From contig NZ_BAGC01000043.1 of the NCBI RefSeq assembly GCF_000308655.1, forward strand, positions 310,001 through 374,000: a stretch of DNA of 64,000 bases. Reading direction: 5' to 3'. Positions 9,442-18,114 of this stretch are shown here, one piece after another. Numbering within the stretch: position 1 is the stretch's first letter; every line of letters starts with the position of its first letter. Source of the DNA: Nocardia niigatensis NBRC 100131 (GTDB taxonomy: Bacteria > Actinomycetota > Actinomycetes > Mycobacteriales > Mycobacteriaceae). Both the position numbers and the translations under genes were made by a program. The notes beneath the pieces are model-generated. The model was not told the origin of the DNA. It was given only the letters and a program-made list of their open reading frames with translations, and searched no databases.

Positions 9442-9843
9442 GTGAAGTACATCCTGATCAAGACCTACTCCGCCGCCGCCTACTGCGACACCCCGATCAA
9501 CGAGTGGGCGCCCGAGGAGATCCAGGCCCACATCGACTTCCAGCACGCCCTCGGCGAGGAACTGGCCAAGTCCGGTGAACTCGTCGACGCCCAGGGCCTC
9601 GCCGACCCCGGCCAGGCGCGCACCGTCACCTCCGACGGCCGGTCCGCACCGGTGGTCACCGACGGGCCTTTCCCGGAGACCAAGGAGTTCCTGGCCGGGT
9701 ACTGGATCATCGATGTCGACACCCCCGACCGGGCGGTCGAGATCGCGGCCAAGGCGTCGGCCGCGCCCGGCCCCGGCGGCAAGCCGATCGGCGAGTACAT
9801 CGAGATCCGCCCGATCATGAGCGCCCCGCCCACCGAGCTCTGA
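9442..9843 (+). CDS. YciI/DGPF-family protein paired with ECF42 sigma factor
   Basis: This small protein of 133 residues belongs to the YCII-related (DGPF) family. The motif is visible as VVTDGPFPETKEFLAGYW, followed by a ferredoxin-like strand ending EIRPIM. Start GTG 9442 is chosen because GAAGGAG lies just upstream and the protein then begins VKYILIK, typical of the family; a GTG at 9397 would add 15 residues. Its stop overlaps the sigma factor start (TGATG). DGPF proteins are characteristically encoded next to ECF42 sigma factors, but their biochemical role is not settled. Confidence 0.88.
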   Translation: MKYILIKTYSAAAYCDTPINEWAPEEIQAHIDFQHALGEELAKSGELVDAQGLADPGQARTVTSDGRSAPVVTDGPFPETKEFLAGYWIIDVDTPDRAVEIAAKASAAPGPGGKPIGEYIEIRPIMSAPPTEL

Positions 9844-11159
9844 TGCCGGACACCGCGATCGAGGACCTGCTGCGCGACCTCGCGCCGCAGGTCCTCGGCA
9901 CTCTCGTCCGCCGCTACGGCGACTTCGACGCCGCCGAGGACGCCCTCCAGGAGGCCCTGCTCGCCGCCGCCACCCAGTGGCCCGCCGACGGCCTGCCCGG
10001 CAATCCGCGCGGCTGGCTCATCCAGGTCGGCGCGCGCCGCCTGGTCGACACCATCCGCGCCGACTCGGCCCGCCGAAACCGCGAGACCGCCAACGCGATT
10101 CGCGATCCGGAGCACCTCGGCGCGGCCGCACCCGACCCAGCGGACTCCGTGGTCGCCGCGCTGACCGACGTGAACCTGGCGGCTCTGGCGGGCTCGGGCG
10201 ATGCCGACCCGGCCGCCGAGGATCAGGACGACACGCTGACGTTGTTCTTTCTGTGCTGTCACCCCGCGCTGTCGCCCGCGAGTGCGATCGCGTTGACGCT
10301 GCGGGCAGTGGGCGGACTGACCACCGAGGAGATCGCGCGGGCCTTCCTGCTGCCGGAAAGGACCATGGCGCAGCGGATCACGCGGGCCAAGAAGCGGCTC
10401 GCGCAGGAGCAGCGGCCGTTCGCGGTGCCCGCGGAGTCGAATGGTCGACACGGAGAATGGAACGAGCGGCTCGACAGTGTGCTGCGGGTGCTCTATCTGA
10501 TCTACACCGAGGGGCACACCAGCGGCGGCGCGGCGCTACGCCGGGGAGATCTGTCCGGTGAGGCGATTCGCCTGGCACGGGCGTTGTTTCGTGTCCTGCC
10601 GGACGATCCGGAGGTCACCGGGTTGCTCGCGCTGCTGCTGTTGACCGATGCCCGCCGAGCGGCGCGCACCGGCCCCCGCGGCGAGCTGATCCCGCTGGCC
10701 GAACAGGATCGCGACTGCTGGGATCGCGAGATGATCATCGAGGGCGTGCGATTGGCGACCGCGTCCGTGCGCAGCGGCCTGATCGGCCCGTATCAGATAC
10801 AGGCCGCGATCGCCGCCCTGCACGCCCAGGCGCTGCGGCCCGAGGACACCGACTGGCCCCGAATCCTGCTGCTGTACAACGCCCTCGAACGCCAGTCCCC
10901 CAACCCCATGGTGACCCTCAATCGCGCCGTCGCCACCGCCATGGTGCACGGGCCACAGGCGGGCCTGGATCTCACCGACACCCTCACCGAGTCGCTGGCG
11001 GGCAATCACCGCCTCGACGCCGTCCGCGGCCACCTCCTTGAAATGGCAGGCGACACCGACGAAGCCATCGACGCCTATACCGCCGCCGCCCGCCACACCA
11101 CCAGCCTCCCCGAACGCGACTACCTCACCATCCGCGCCGCCCGACTCCGCCGCCAGTGA
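9843..11159 (+). CDS. ECF42-type RNA polymerase sigma factor with long C-terminal extension
   Basis: This 438-residue extracytoplasmic-function sigma factor has regions 2 and 4 in the first 190 residues. They include TLFFLCCHPALSPASAIALTLRAVGGLTTEEIARAFLL, then TMAQRITRAKKRL as the region 4 recognition helix. An extension of about 230 residues follows (DUF6596 plus TPR-like helices), with hallmarks LYLIYTEGHT and LLYNALERQSPNPMVTLNRAVA. The extension and the upstream DGPF gene are the known features of the ECF42 group, in which the extension, not an anti-sigma factor, is thought to control activity. Translation is probably coupled to the YciI gene through TGATG. Confidence 0.92.
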   Translation: MPDTAIEDLLRDLAPQVLGTLVRRYGDFDAAEDALQEALLAAATQWPADGLPGNPRGWLIQVGARRLVDTIRADSARRNRETANAIRDPEHLGAAAPDPADSVVAALTDVNLAALAGSGDADPAAEDQDDTLTLFFLCCHPALSPASAIALTLRAVGGLTTEEIARAFLLPERTMAQRITRAKKRLAQEQRPFAVPAESNGRHGEWNERLDSVLRVLYLIYTEGHTSGGAALRRGDLSGEAIRLARALFRVLPDDPEVTGLLALLLLTDARRAARTGPRGELIPLAEQDRDCWDREMIIEGVRLATASVRSGLIGPYQIQAAIAALHAQALRPEDTDWPRILLLYNALERQSPNPMVTLNRAVATAMVHGPQAGLDLTDTLTESLAGNHRLDAVRGHLLEMAGDTDEAIDAYTAAARHTTSLPERDYLTIRAARLRRQ

Positions 11160-11363
11160 CCCTCCGGGCGGCCGAAAGACTCTGCGGCGCAGCACATCCG
11201 CGCGCGGTGGTCAGGCGGCGGTGGCACGGAACGCGCCGGGCCTCTGGCCGGCGGTCTCTACCCCGCCACAGGTCTCGAAATCGACGGTGACCACCAGGAC
11301 CGGCGAGCGAGCGCGGCAGATGTTCGTGCCGGCGGACTTCCTTGCCGCCGAACCGATTCCGGC

Positions 11364-12194
11364 CTAGACGCCGTTCCAGGTATTGCCGGTGATGAGTTCG
11401 TAGGCCTGGACGTACTTCTGCCGGGTCACCTCGACCACGTCGGCCGGGATCTCCGGGCCCGGGTACTCCTTGTTCCACCCGGTGGAGGTCGACCAGTCGC
11501 GCACGAACTGCTTGTCGAACGACTTCTGCGGACGGCCCGGCTCGTAGTCGTCGGCCGGCCAGAAGCGAGAGGAGTCCGAGGTCAGCACCTCGTCGCCGAC
11601 GGTGAGAATGTCACCGTCCCAGCCGAGTTCGATCTTCGTATCGGCGATGATGACCCCGCGCGCGGCGGCGTGCTCGGCGCCACGCGCGTAGATCTCGAGG
11701 GTCAGGTCGCGCAGCCGCTCGGCGACCTCCTTGCCCTCCTGGTTCACCACGTCCTCGAAGCTGATGGGCTCGTCGTGCCCGGCGTCGGCCTTGGTGGTGG
11801 GGGTGAAGATGGGTTCGGGCAGCTTGTCGCCGTCACGCAGGCCGGGCGGCAGCGCGATGCCGGACACGGTGCCGGAGCGCTGGTATTCGGCCAGGCCGCC
11901 GCCGGTCAGGTAGCCGCGCGCGATGCACTCCACCTTCAGCATCTTCAGCGGCTTGACCCGCACCCCGCGGCCCGCGAACTCGGCGGGCACGTCGGTGGTG
12001 GACAGAATGTGGTTGGGCACATCGGAGAAGAACCCGAACCACCAGTTCGAGAGCTGGGTGAGCAGCGCGCCCTTGTCGGGGATCGGAGTCGGCAGCACCA
12101 CGTCGTACACCGACACCCGGTCGGATGCGACCAGGATCAGCGAATCGCCGTCCTCGTACAGGTCGCGCACCTTACCGGCGTGGATGTGCTTCAA
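11364..12194 (-). CDS. purC: SAICAR synthetase (phosphoribosylaminoimidazole-succinocarboxamide synthase)
   Basis: PurC joins CAIR and aspartate with ATP in purine biosynthesis. The 276-residue protein shows HAGKVRDLYEDGDSLILVASDR and YDVVLPTPIPDKG in the N-terminal ATP-binding lobe. The conserved RGYLTGGG, IIADTKIELGW and DEVLTSDSSRFWP follow. The frame is open further upstream, but the family starts close to the KHIHAGKVRD stretch. The only fitting start is TTG 12194, placed four bases after a perfect AGGAGG. The gene is divergent from pepN across 338 bases. Confidence 0.93.
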   Translation of the reverse strand: MKHIHAGKVRDLYEDGDSLILVASDRVSVYDVVLPTPIPDKGALLTQLSNWWFGFFSDVPNHILSTTDVPAEFAGRGVRVKPLKMLKVECIARGYLTGGGLAEYQRSGTVSGIALPPGLRDGDKLPEPIFTPTTKADAGHDEPISFEDVVNQEGKEVAERLRDLTLEIYARGAEHAAARGVIIADTKIELGWDGDILTVGDEVLTSDSSRFWPADDYEPGRPQKSFDKQFVRDWSTSTGWNKEYPGPEIPADVVEVTRQKYVQAYELITGNTWNGV

Positions 12195-12532
12195 CGGTCC
12201 TCCTCGTGCTGGGCGATTGCTGCCGTCGCAGAGCTTACCGACGGGCACCGTCCGCCTCGACGCCCGGTCGAACGGTCGATCGCAGTCGACCTGGAGCAAC
12301 CGGCCCGCACGGGTCGGGATCGACCGGCCCGCGCGGGCCCGCGCCACGGGTCGGCGGGACGTGGCATTGTGGGGAACGTCGTGTCCGCGCCGGGTCACGA
12401 GTGGAGAATTGTTCGGTCCGCTCGATGCCCCACGCGGGCGCATCGCATCCCGCACCGAGCACTGGGCAGCGCCGCTCAGCGAGCCGGGTGCACCTGCACG
12501 GCAGCAGTTCTCTTCAGAGCTAAGGAGCCCTC
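12195..12532. other. Divergent purC/pepN intergenic region
   Basis: The region holds the ribosome-binding sites of both genes (AGGAGG near 12199-12204 on the minus strand, TAAGGAG at 12521-12527 on the plus strand). I see no clear promoter boxes, riboswitch or repeat. Confidence 0.4.
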
Positions 12533-15124
12533 TTGTCCGCACCGAATCTCACCCGCGAGCAGGCGATCGAACGCGCCGCGACGGTCCAGGTGGAGAACTA
12601 CCGGGTCGAACTGGATCTGACCGGTCAGCCCACCAGTGCCGGAGAGCCGCGCGGTGAGACCTTCCACTCGAAGTCCACGGTGACCTTCACCGCGACCCCG
12701 GGCGCGCAGACCTTCATCGACTTCGTGGGCGCGGGTGTGCGCTCGGCCGTGCTCAACGGCGTGGCCCTGGATGTCAGCGGCTACGACGCGGAGCAGGGCC
12801 TCACCCTGCCGAACCTGGCCGCGAGCAACGAGCTCGTCGTCGAGGCCGACGGTGAGTACTCGAACACCGGTGAGGGCCTGCACCGCTTCGTCGACCCCAC
12901 CGACAACAAGGTCTACCTGTACTCGCAGTTCGAAACCGCCGACTGCAAGCGCATGTTCGCCTGCTTCGACCAGCCCGACCTCAAGGCCACCTACGACGTG
13001 ATCGTCACCGCGCCCGCGGACTGGGAGGTCATCTCCAACGGCCCGGTCACCGACACCCACACCCTCGGCGCCGTGGTCCGCCACACCTTCGCCACCACCC
13101 CGCGCATGAGCACCTACCTGGTCGCCCTCATCGCCGGCCCGTACGCCAAGTGGACCGACTCCTACAGCGACTCGCACGGCGAGATCCCGCTCGGCATCTA
13201 CTGCCGCGCCTCGCTGGCCGAATTCATGGACGCCGAACGGCTTTTCACCGAGACCAAGCAGGGCTTCGGCTTCTATCACACCAATTTCGGTGTGCCCTAT
13301 GCCTTCGGCAAGTACGACCAGCTGTTCGTGCCCGAATTCAACGCGGGCGCCATGGAGAACGCGGGCGCGGTCACCTTCCTCGAGGACTACGTCTTCCGCT
13401 CCAAGGTGACCCGGGCGTCCTACGAGCGCCGCTGCGAGACCGTGCTGCACGAGATGGCGCACATGTGGTTCGGCGACCTGGTCACCATGAAGTGGTGGGA
13501 CGACCTGTGGCTGAACGAGTCCTTCGCCACCTTCGCCTCGGTGCTGTGCCAGGTCGGCGCGACCGAGTACACCAATGCCTGGACCACGTTCGCGAACGTC
13601 GAGAAGTCCTGGGCGTACCGGCAGGACCAGCTGCCCTCGACCCACCCGATCGCGGCCGACATCCCCGATCTGGCCGCCGTCGAGGTGAACTTCGACGGAA
13701 TCACCTACGCCAAGGGCGCTTCCGTGCTCAAGCAGCTGGTGGCCTATGTCGGCGAGGAGCCCTTCCTGGCCGGTCTGCGCGACTACTTCACCGAACACGC
13801 CTACGGCAACGCCACTTTCGACGATCTGGTGGGCGCGCTGGAGAAGGCATCCGGACGCGACCTGTCCGACTGGGGCGCGCAATGGCTCAAGACCACCGGC
13901 CTCAACATCCTGCGTCCCGACTTCACCGTGGACGCGGACGGCAACTTCACCTCCTTCACCGTCGTGCAGGAGGGCGCGGAGCCGGGCGCCGGTGAGCACC
14001 GCGTGCACCGCCTGGCCATCGGCGTCTACGACGACCAGGACGGAAAGCTGGTGCGCACCAAGCGCGTCGAGCTCGACATCGACCCGGCCGAGCGCACCGA
14101 GGTGCCGGAGCTGGTCGGCGTCGGCCGCGGCAAGCTGGTGCTGGTCAACGACGACGACCTCACCTACTGCTCGGTCCGCCTGGACGCCGACTCCCTCGAC
14201 ACCGTGGTCGCGCGCATCGCCGACATCGCCGAGCCGCTGCCCCGCACCCTGGCCTGGTCGGCCGCCTGGGAGATGACCCGCCAGGCCGAGATGAAGGCCC
14301 GCGACTTCGTGGCGCTGGTGCAGCGCGGCGTCGGCGCGGAAACCGAGATCGGTGTCGTTCAGCGGCTTCTCATGCAGGCCGGCACCGCGCTCGGCGCCTA
14401 CGCCGACCCGGAGTGGGCGCGCGCCGAGGGCTGGCCCGCCTACGCCGACCGGTTGCTGGAACTCGCGCGCGCCGCCGGTGCGGGCTCGGACCACCAGCTG
14501 GCGTTCGTCAACGCGCTCACCGGCGCGCTGCTCTCCCCGGCGCACATCCAGGTGCTGCGCCGGCTGCACGCCGGGGACGCGGAGGGCGTCGGCCTGCCGG
14601 GGCTGGCCGTCGACACCGACCTGCGCTGGCGCGTCACCCAGGCGCTGGCCGCGGCCGGGGCCATCGACGCCGACGGCATCGAAACCCCGGTCATCGACGC
14701 GGAACTCGCCCGCGACGACACCGCCGCGGGCCGCCGTCAGGCCGCCGCCGCGGCCACCGCCCGCCCGCAGGCGGCGGTCAAGGAATCGGCGTGGAACACC
14801 GTCATGGGCGACGACACGGTGCCGAACATCACCGCACGCGCCATCGTCAACGGCTTCGCCCCGGCGGGCCAGGCCGGGCTGCTGGCCCCGTATGTCGAGC
14901 GCTACTTCGCCGACATCGCCGGGGTGTGGGAGCGCCGCTCCAGCGAGGTCGCGCAGACCGTCGTGGTCGGCCTCTACCCGAGCTGGGCCGTCACCGAGGA
15001 GGCCGTCGCGGTGGCCGACAAGTTCCTCGCCGCCGACCACCCGCCGGCGCTGCGCCGCCTGGTGGTGGAGGGCAAGGCCGGGATCGAGCGCTCGCTGCGC
15101 GCCCGTGCCTTCGACCGCGGCTAG
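12533..15124 (+). CDS. pepN: Aminopeptidase N (M1 zinc metallopeptidase)
   Basis: This cytosolic M1 aminopeptidase of 863 residues removes N-terminal amino acids from peptides. The exopeptidase signature GAMENAGAVTF is at about residues 272-282. The zinc site HEMAHMWFGD has H306, E307 and H310, with the third ligand E329 in LNESFA. The C-terminal ERAP1-like helical domain is complete, and the length matches actinobacterial PepN. The start is TTG 12533, supported by TAAGGAG six bases upstream. A strong hairpin follows the stop. The position beside the CPWC reductase block is conserved in mycobacteria. Confidence 0.96.
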   Translation: MSAPNLTREQAIERAATVQVENYRVELDLTGQPTSAGEPRGETFHSKSTVTFTATPGAQTFIDFVGAGVRSAVLNGVALDVSGYDAEQGLTLPNLAASNELVVEADGEYSNTGEGLHRFVDPTDNKVYLYSQFETADCKRMFACFDQPDLKATYDVIVTAPADWEVISNGPVTDTHTLGAVVRHTFATTPRMSTYLVALIAGPYAKWTDSYSDSHGEIPLGIYCRASLAEFMDAERLFTETKQGFGFYHTNFGVPYAFGKYDQLFVPEFNAGAMENAGAVTFLEDYVFRSKVTRASYERRCETVLHEMAHMWFGDLVTMKWWDDLWLNESFATFASVLCQVGATEYTNAWTTFANVEKSWAYRQDQLPSTHPIAADIPDLAAVEVNFDGITYAKGASVLKQLVAYVGEEPFLAGLRDYFTEHAYGNATFDDLVGALEKASGRDLSDWGAQWLKTTGLNILRPDFTVDADGNFTSFTVVQEGAEPGAGEHRVHRLAIGVYDDQDGKLVRTKRVELDIDPAERTEVPELVGVGRGKLVLVNDDDLTYCSVRLDADSLDTVVARIADIAEPLPRTLAWSAAWEMTRQAEMKARDFVALVQRGVGAETEIGVVQRLLMQAGTALGAYADPEWARAEGWPAYADRLLELARAAGAGSDHQLAFVNALTGALLSPAHIQVLRRLHAGDAEGVGLPGLAVDTDLRWRVTQALAAAGAIDADGIETPVIDAELARDDTAAGRRQAAAAATARPQAAVKESAWNTVMGDDTVPNITARAIVNGFAPAGQAGLLAPYVERYFADIAGVWERRSSEVAQTVVVGLYPSWAVTEEAVAVADKFLAADHPPALRRLVVEGKAGIERSLRARAFDRG

Positions 15125-15157
15125 AGGTCCCTGCGCGACAACGCCTTTCGGCAGTCA

Positions 15158-15189
15158 CAGCCCCTCCCGAATCCGTTCGGGAGGGGCTG
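15158..15189 (+). terminator. Rho-independent-type terminator of pepN
   Basis: A perfect 14-bp stem CAGCCCCTCCCGAA / TTCGGGAGGGGCTG has a TCCG tetraloop. It lies 34 bases after the pepN stop, without a T-tract. Confidence 0.85.
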
Positions 15190-15311
15190 CGTGCTGTCGG
15201 CGGCCGCCGTCTGAAGAGTCGCTGAAGAAGCCCGGACGGAAGGGCGCGCGGCGCCCGCAGTCCGACATGATCGGTGCCGCAAGCCATCCCGATCGAATGA
15301 GGCCATCCACC

Positions 15312-15701
15312 ATGACATCCTGGACCCGTCACGCCGCCGCCGCTCTCGCCGTCACCGGAATCTGCTCCGCCGCAGTACTTTCCGGCACCGGAGTGGCCGC
15401 TGCCGATGACGATGACTCGCTCACCCGTTCCACCTGTAGCTGGGCTCAGATCGACGCCACCCTGAACGATCAGGATCCGGTGCTCGCACGGCTCATCGAC
15501 GGCCACCCGGAACTCACGTCCGGGCTCGCCATCATGTACCAGCTGCCGCCCGAGGCCCGGCCGGAGTCCTTCTTCCGCATCGTGTCCCAGTACCCCGACG
15601 TCGAGGACCGCATCGAGCAGATCCGCCACGACCACGCCCCCGGCAGCGAACCCGTCCGCGCCAAGTTCGACCGGGTCGCCGACACCTGCCACCGCCACTA
15701 G
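15312..15701 (+). CDS. Secreted hemophore-related protein
   Basis: This 129-residue exported protein has a signal peptide of about 31 residues (hydrophobic AAAALAVTGICSAAVLSG, cleavage near VAAA-DDDD). The mature part is small, helical and acidic, with two cysteines, STCSW near the start and DTCHRH at the very end. This is the layout of the mycobacterial hemophore-related family, small secreted proteins proposed to bind heme or occur near heme uptake genes. Start ATG 15312 gives the best signal peptide. No heme transporter is adjacent, so the ligand is an inference from family only. Confidence 0.75.
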   Translation: MTSWTRHAAAALAVTGICSAAVLSGTGVAAADDDDSLTRSTCSWAQIDATLNDQDPVLARLIDGHPELTSGLAIMYQLPPEARPESFFRIVSQYPDVEDRIEQIRHDHAPGSEPVRAKFDRVADTCHRH

Positions 15702-15782
15702 CCCGGCCCGCGCTGCTGTGAGCCGATCCGCTCACAGCAGCACGGCCGGACTTCCGACGGGCCGCTGCGGCACCGTGAAGGC

Positions 15783-16385
15783 ATGGCAGAGAACAAGACT
15801 CCGATGTTCAACTGGCACACCAGGGAACAGCTCTTCGCCCGCCGCGTGCTGGTGCTGGACGGGGCACTCGACGACGACAACGGCACCCTGCTCATGACCC
15901 AGCTGCTCACGCTGGCGGCCGAGGACCCCGAGGCCGGGATCTCGCTGTGGATCCACTCCCCCGGCGGGTCCGTGCCCGCCATGCTCGCCATCCGCGACGT
16001 GATGCGACTGGTGCCGGGCCCGGTGTCCACCCTCGCGCTCGGATTGGCCTGCAGCGCAGGGCAATTCCTGCTGTCAGCCGGAACGCCCGGGCACCGCTAC
16101 GCCCTCCCGCACGCCCGCATCCTCATGCACCAGGGCTCGGCCGGCATCGGCGGCAGCGCCGTCGAGGTCGAGGTGCAGGCCGACGACCTGCGCTACACCG
16201 TGCAGACCGTGCTCGGCCTGATCGCCGCCGACACCGGGCAGCCCTACGACCAGATCTTCGAGGACTCGCTGCACGACCGCTGGTTCACCGCGACGCAGGC
16301 ACGCGAGTACGGGTTCATCGACGGCATCGTGGACTCCTTCCACCAGGTCGTCCCGCAGCGCCAGAAGCTGGGGATCTCGGCATGA
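15783..16385 (+). CDS. ClpP-family protease subunit, catalytic residues present
   Basis: This ATP-dependent Clp protease proteolytic subunit (S14) has 200 residues. The catalytic serine is S91 in GLACSAGQFLL, the histidine is in RILMHQ, and the aspartate is in HDRWFTATQAREYGF. The substrate-strand region WIHSPGGSVPAMLAI is normal. Its stop overlaps the start of the next clpP (ATGA). The arrangement of two clpP genes plus a neighbouring XRE regulator resembles the Streptomyces clpP3-clpP4/popR locus. The essential clpP1P2 pair is expected elsewhere in the genome. The partner ATPase is not in the window. Confidence 0.92.
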   Translation: MAENKTPMFNWHTREQLFARRVLVLDGALDDDNGTLLMTQLLTLAAEDPEAGISLWIHSPGGSVPAMLAIRDVMRLVPGPVSTLALGLACSAGQFLLSAGTPGHRYALPHARILMHQGSAGIGGSAVEVEVQADDLRYTVQTVLGLIAADTGQPYDQIFEDSLHDRWFTATQAREYGFIDGIVDSFHQVVPQRQKLGISA

Positions 16386-16972
16386 GCAGCTACACGATTC
16401 CCAATGTGATCGCCCGCGACCCGCGCGGCGAACGGATCATGGACGTCTACTCGCATCTGCTCACCGAGCGCATCGTCTACCTCGGCACGCCCATCGACTC
16501 CGGCGTCGCCAACGCCCTGATCGCCCAGCTCCTCCACCTGGACGCGGAAAGTCCGGGCCAGGACATCAACCTCTACATCAACTGCGAGGGCGGCGATCTG
16601 CCGGCCATGCTGGCGGTCTACGACACCATGCAGCACATTCAATCCCCTGTGGTGACCACCTGCGTCGGCCAGGCCATCGCGGTGGGAGCCGTGCTGCTGG
16701 CCGGTGGCGCGAAGGGCCGCCGCAATGTGCTCCCGCACTCCCGAATCGTGCTGCACCAGCCCGCGATCCGCGGTCAGGGCACCATCCCCGACCTCATCCT
16801 GCAAGCCGACGAGATCGTCCGCATGCGTGCCCAGATCGAGGCCATCCTCGCCACCCACACCGGTCAGTCCGCCGAAACCCTGCGTCGCGACACCGACCGC
16901 GACCGTGTGTTCACCGCCCGGACCGCGATCGACTACGGCCTGGCCGATCAGCTCCTCGGCCCGCGCGCCTGA
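16382..16972 (+). CDS. ClpP-like subunit lacking the catalytic serine
   Basis: This 196-residue S14 homologue folds like ClpP throughout (INLYINCEGGDLPAMLAVYD, IVLHQPAIRGQGT, TDRDRVFTARTAIDYGLAD). The nucleophile motif reads GQAIAVGAVLL where active ClpP has GQAASMGA, so position 100 is Ala, not Ser (codon GCG at 16679-16681). The histidine and aspartate are kept. It is therefore probably a non-catalytic partner, comparable in concept to plant or cyanobacterial ClpR. The start overlaps the upstream clpP by four bases, so the two proteins should be made in matched amounts and may form a mixed 14-mer. Confidence 0.92.
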   Translation: MSSYTIPNVIARDPRGERIMDVYSHLLTERIVYLGTPIDSGVANALIAQLLHLDAESPGQDINLYINCEGGDLPAMLAVYDTMQHIQSPVVTTCVGQAIAVGAVLLAGGAKGRRNVLPHSRIVLHQPAIRGQGTIPDLILQADEIVRMRAQIEAILATHTGQSAETLRRDTDRDRVFTARTAIDYGLADQLLGPRA

Positions 16973-17038
16973 ACTCCGACGAGCGATGCACCGGCGCACC
17001 GGACACCGAGAATGCCGGTGCGCCAACGCATGCCCGGA

Positions 17039-17476
17039 TCAAGCGACCAGGAGAACCGGGGACATCGCGAGGGGCGGGATCGACGGGTGTGGCGCGGGGG
17101 CGGGGCGGTCCAGGACGGGCTGTGCCATGGCGGGACGGGCCGGAGCCGGGAGGAAGCGGAGGAGTTCCTCGGCCACCTGTCGTGTGAGCTCACCCAGACT
17201 GGTTCCCAGCGCACCCGCCAGAGCCGCGATCATCTCGCTGGACGGTTCCTTGCGGCCCCGCTCGATCTCGGACAGATACTGCGGCGAAATACCGGCCCGC
17301 CCAGCCGTTTCCGTCAGCTTCTCGCCCCGTTCCAGCCGAAGCGAGCGCAACCGCTCCCCCAGCGCCTCCCGCCACAGCGGTTCACGCGCCGGCGTCGGCC
17401 GGATCGCACGCCGCGACGCCGCGGCCCCGTCGTCGAGACCACCGGGAATTGCTTGCAAACGCGGATGCTCGGACAT
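17039..17476 (-). CDS. XRE-family regulator, PopR/ClgR-like, next to clpP operon
   Basis: This 145-residue DNA-binding protein has a disordered basic N-terminus and a helix-turn-helix domain at about residues 35-95, with the recognition region ISPQYLSEIERGRKEPSSE. The helix-turn-helix is close to that of ClgR and PopR, regulators of clp genes in Actinobacteria. A Pro-rich tail ends in VLLVA. The gene converges on the clpP pair, 66 bases from it. By analogy it should activate the clpP operon and be degraded by Clp, the LVA end resembling an ssrA-type degron. Both points are inferences. Confidence 0.75.
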   Translation of the reverse strand: MSEHPRLQAIPGGLDDGAAASRRAIRPTPAREPLWREALGERLRSLRLERGEKLTETAGRAGISPQYLSEIERGRKEPSSEMIAALAGALGTSLGELTRQVAEELLRFLPAPARPAMAQPVLDRPAPAPHPSIPPLAMSPVLLVA

Positions 17477-17570
17477 CTCCCGAGCCTAAATTCCCCCACC
17501 CCGCCCCCGCGCCTCGATCTGCTCAGGGCGAAATGCCCGCCCTCGGGATGCGGATTTCTTCCCTCGGGGG

Positions 17571-17623
17571 TTTGGGGGCCGAGCCCCCAAACGTCCCTCG
17601 GGTTTCAGGGACGAAGCCCCTGA
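17571..17623 (-). terminator. Double hairpin downstream of the DUF5130 gene
   Basis: Two inverted repeats lie here: TTTGGGGGC / GCCCCCAAA (17571-17579, 17583-17591) with a 3-base loop, and TCAGGG / CCCTGA (17605-17610, 17618-17623). They follow the stop at 17641 on the minus strand and precede the XRE gene. Confidence 0.6.
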
Positions 17624-17640
17624 GAAGTGCCGGGATTCGG

Positions 17641-18114
17641 CTAGACCCGCCCGATGGCGGCAGCCATCACGCGCACGGCGGAAACCAGGCCGTCGATCAG
17701 CTCGCCCTGACGGAAGGAGCTGGTGGCGGCGGTGGCGCCGAGCTGGCAGACGCGGTCGTTGGCGCGTTCGGCGATATCGCGACCGGAGCGCACCTCGACG
17801 GATTTGGTGTTCGGGTCCACCGCGATGAGCACCGAACGGGCGGCCTCGGGGGTCGCGGGGAACAGGGCGTCCACGCCGGCGGCGGAGTCGGAGCCCAGGT
17901 CACCGATGTAGATGTTGAAGCGCACCTTGGTGGCGCGGGTGGCGTCGGTGAGCGCATTGTCCATGAGCAGCCGCTCACGATCGCTGAACGGCGCTTCCTT
18001 GAAGACATCGCCGGCCTCGTGCACACCGGAGACGCGTCCGCTGGTGGTGACCGCGTACCCGTGGGGCAGGTCGGCCTCGTTCACCGCCGGCCAATGCCAA
18101 TTAGAACTTGCCAC
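17641..18114 (-). CDS. DUF5130-family protein (TPM-like)
   Basis: This 157-residue conserved actinobacterial protein resembles DUF5130, related to TPM-type domains. It contains EAPFSDRERLLMDNALTDA, the strand region FNIYIGDLG, and VRSGRDIAERANDRVC. There is no signal peptide. It overlaps the 3' end of the ctaJ-like gene by 14 bases. In mycobacteria a homologous gene sits in the same place after pepN. No biochemical function is established to my knowledge; the genetic link to a cytochrome oxidase subunit suggests a respiratory role. Confidence 0.78.
   Translation of the reverse strand: MASSNWHWPAVNEADLPHGYAVTTSGRVSGVHEAGDVFKEAPFSDRERLLMDNALTDATRATKVRFNIYIGDLGSDSAAGVDALFPATPEAARSVLIAVDPNTKSVEVRSGRDIAERANDRVCQLGATAATSSFRQGELIDGLVSAVRVMAAAIGRV

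Noticed and set aside
11160..11363. Frame ending MFVPADFLAAEPIPA between the sigma factor and purC
   Set aside because: A short tail without start signal or known relatives; it may be gene debris but nothing supports a call.
12476..15040. Minus-strand open frame of about 850 codons across pepN
   Set aside because: It overlaps pepN completely and shows the composition of a GC-rich antisense frame; pepN motifs are on the plus strand.
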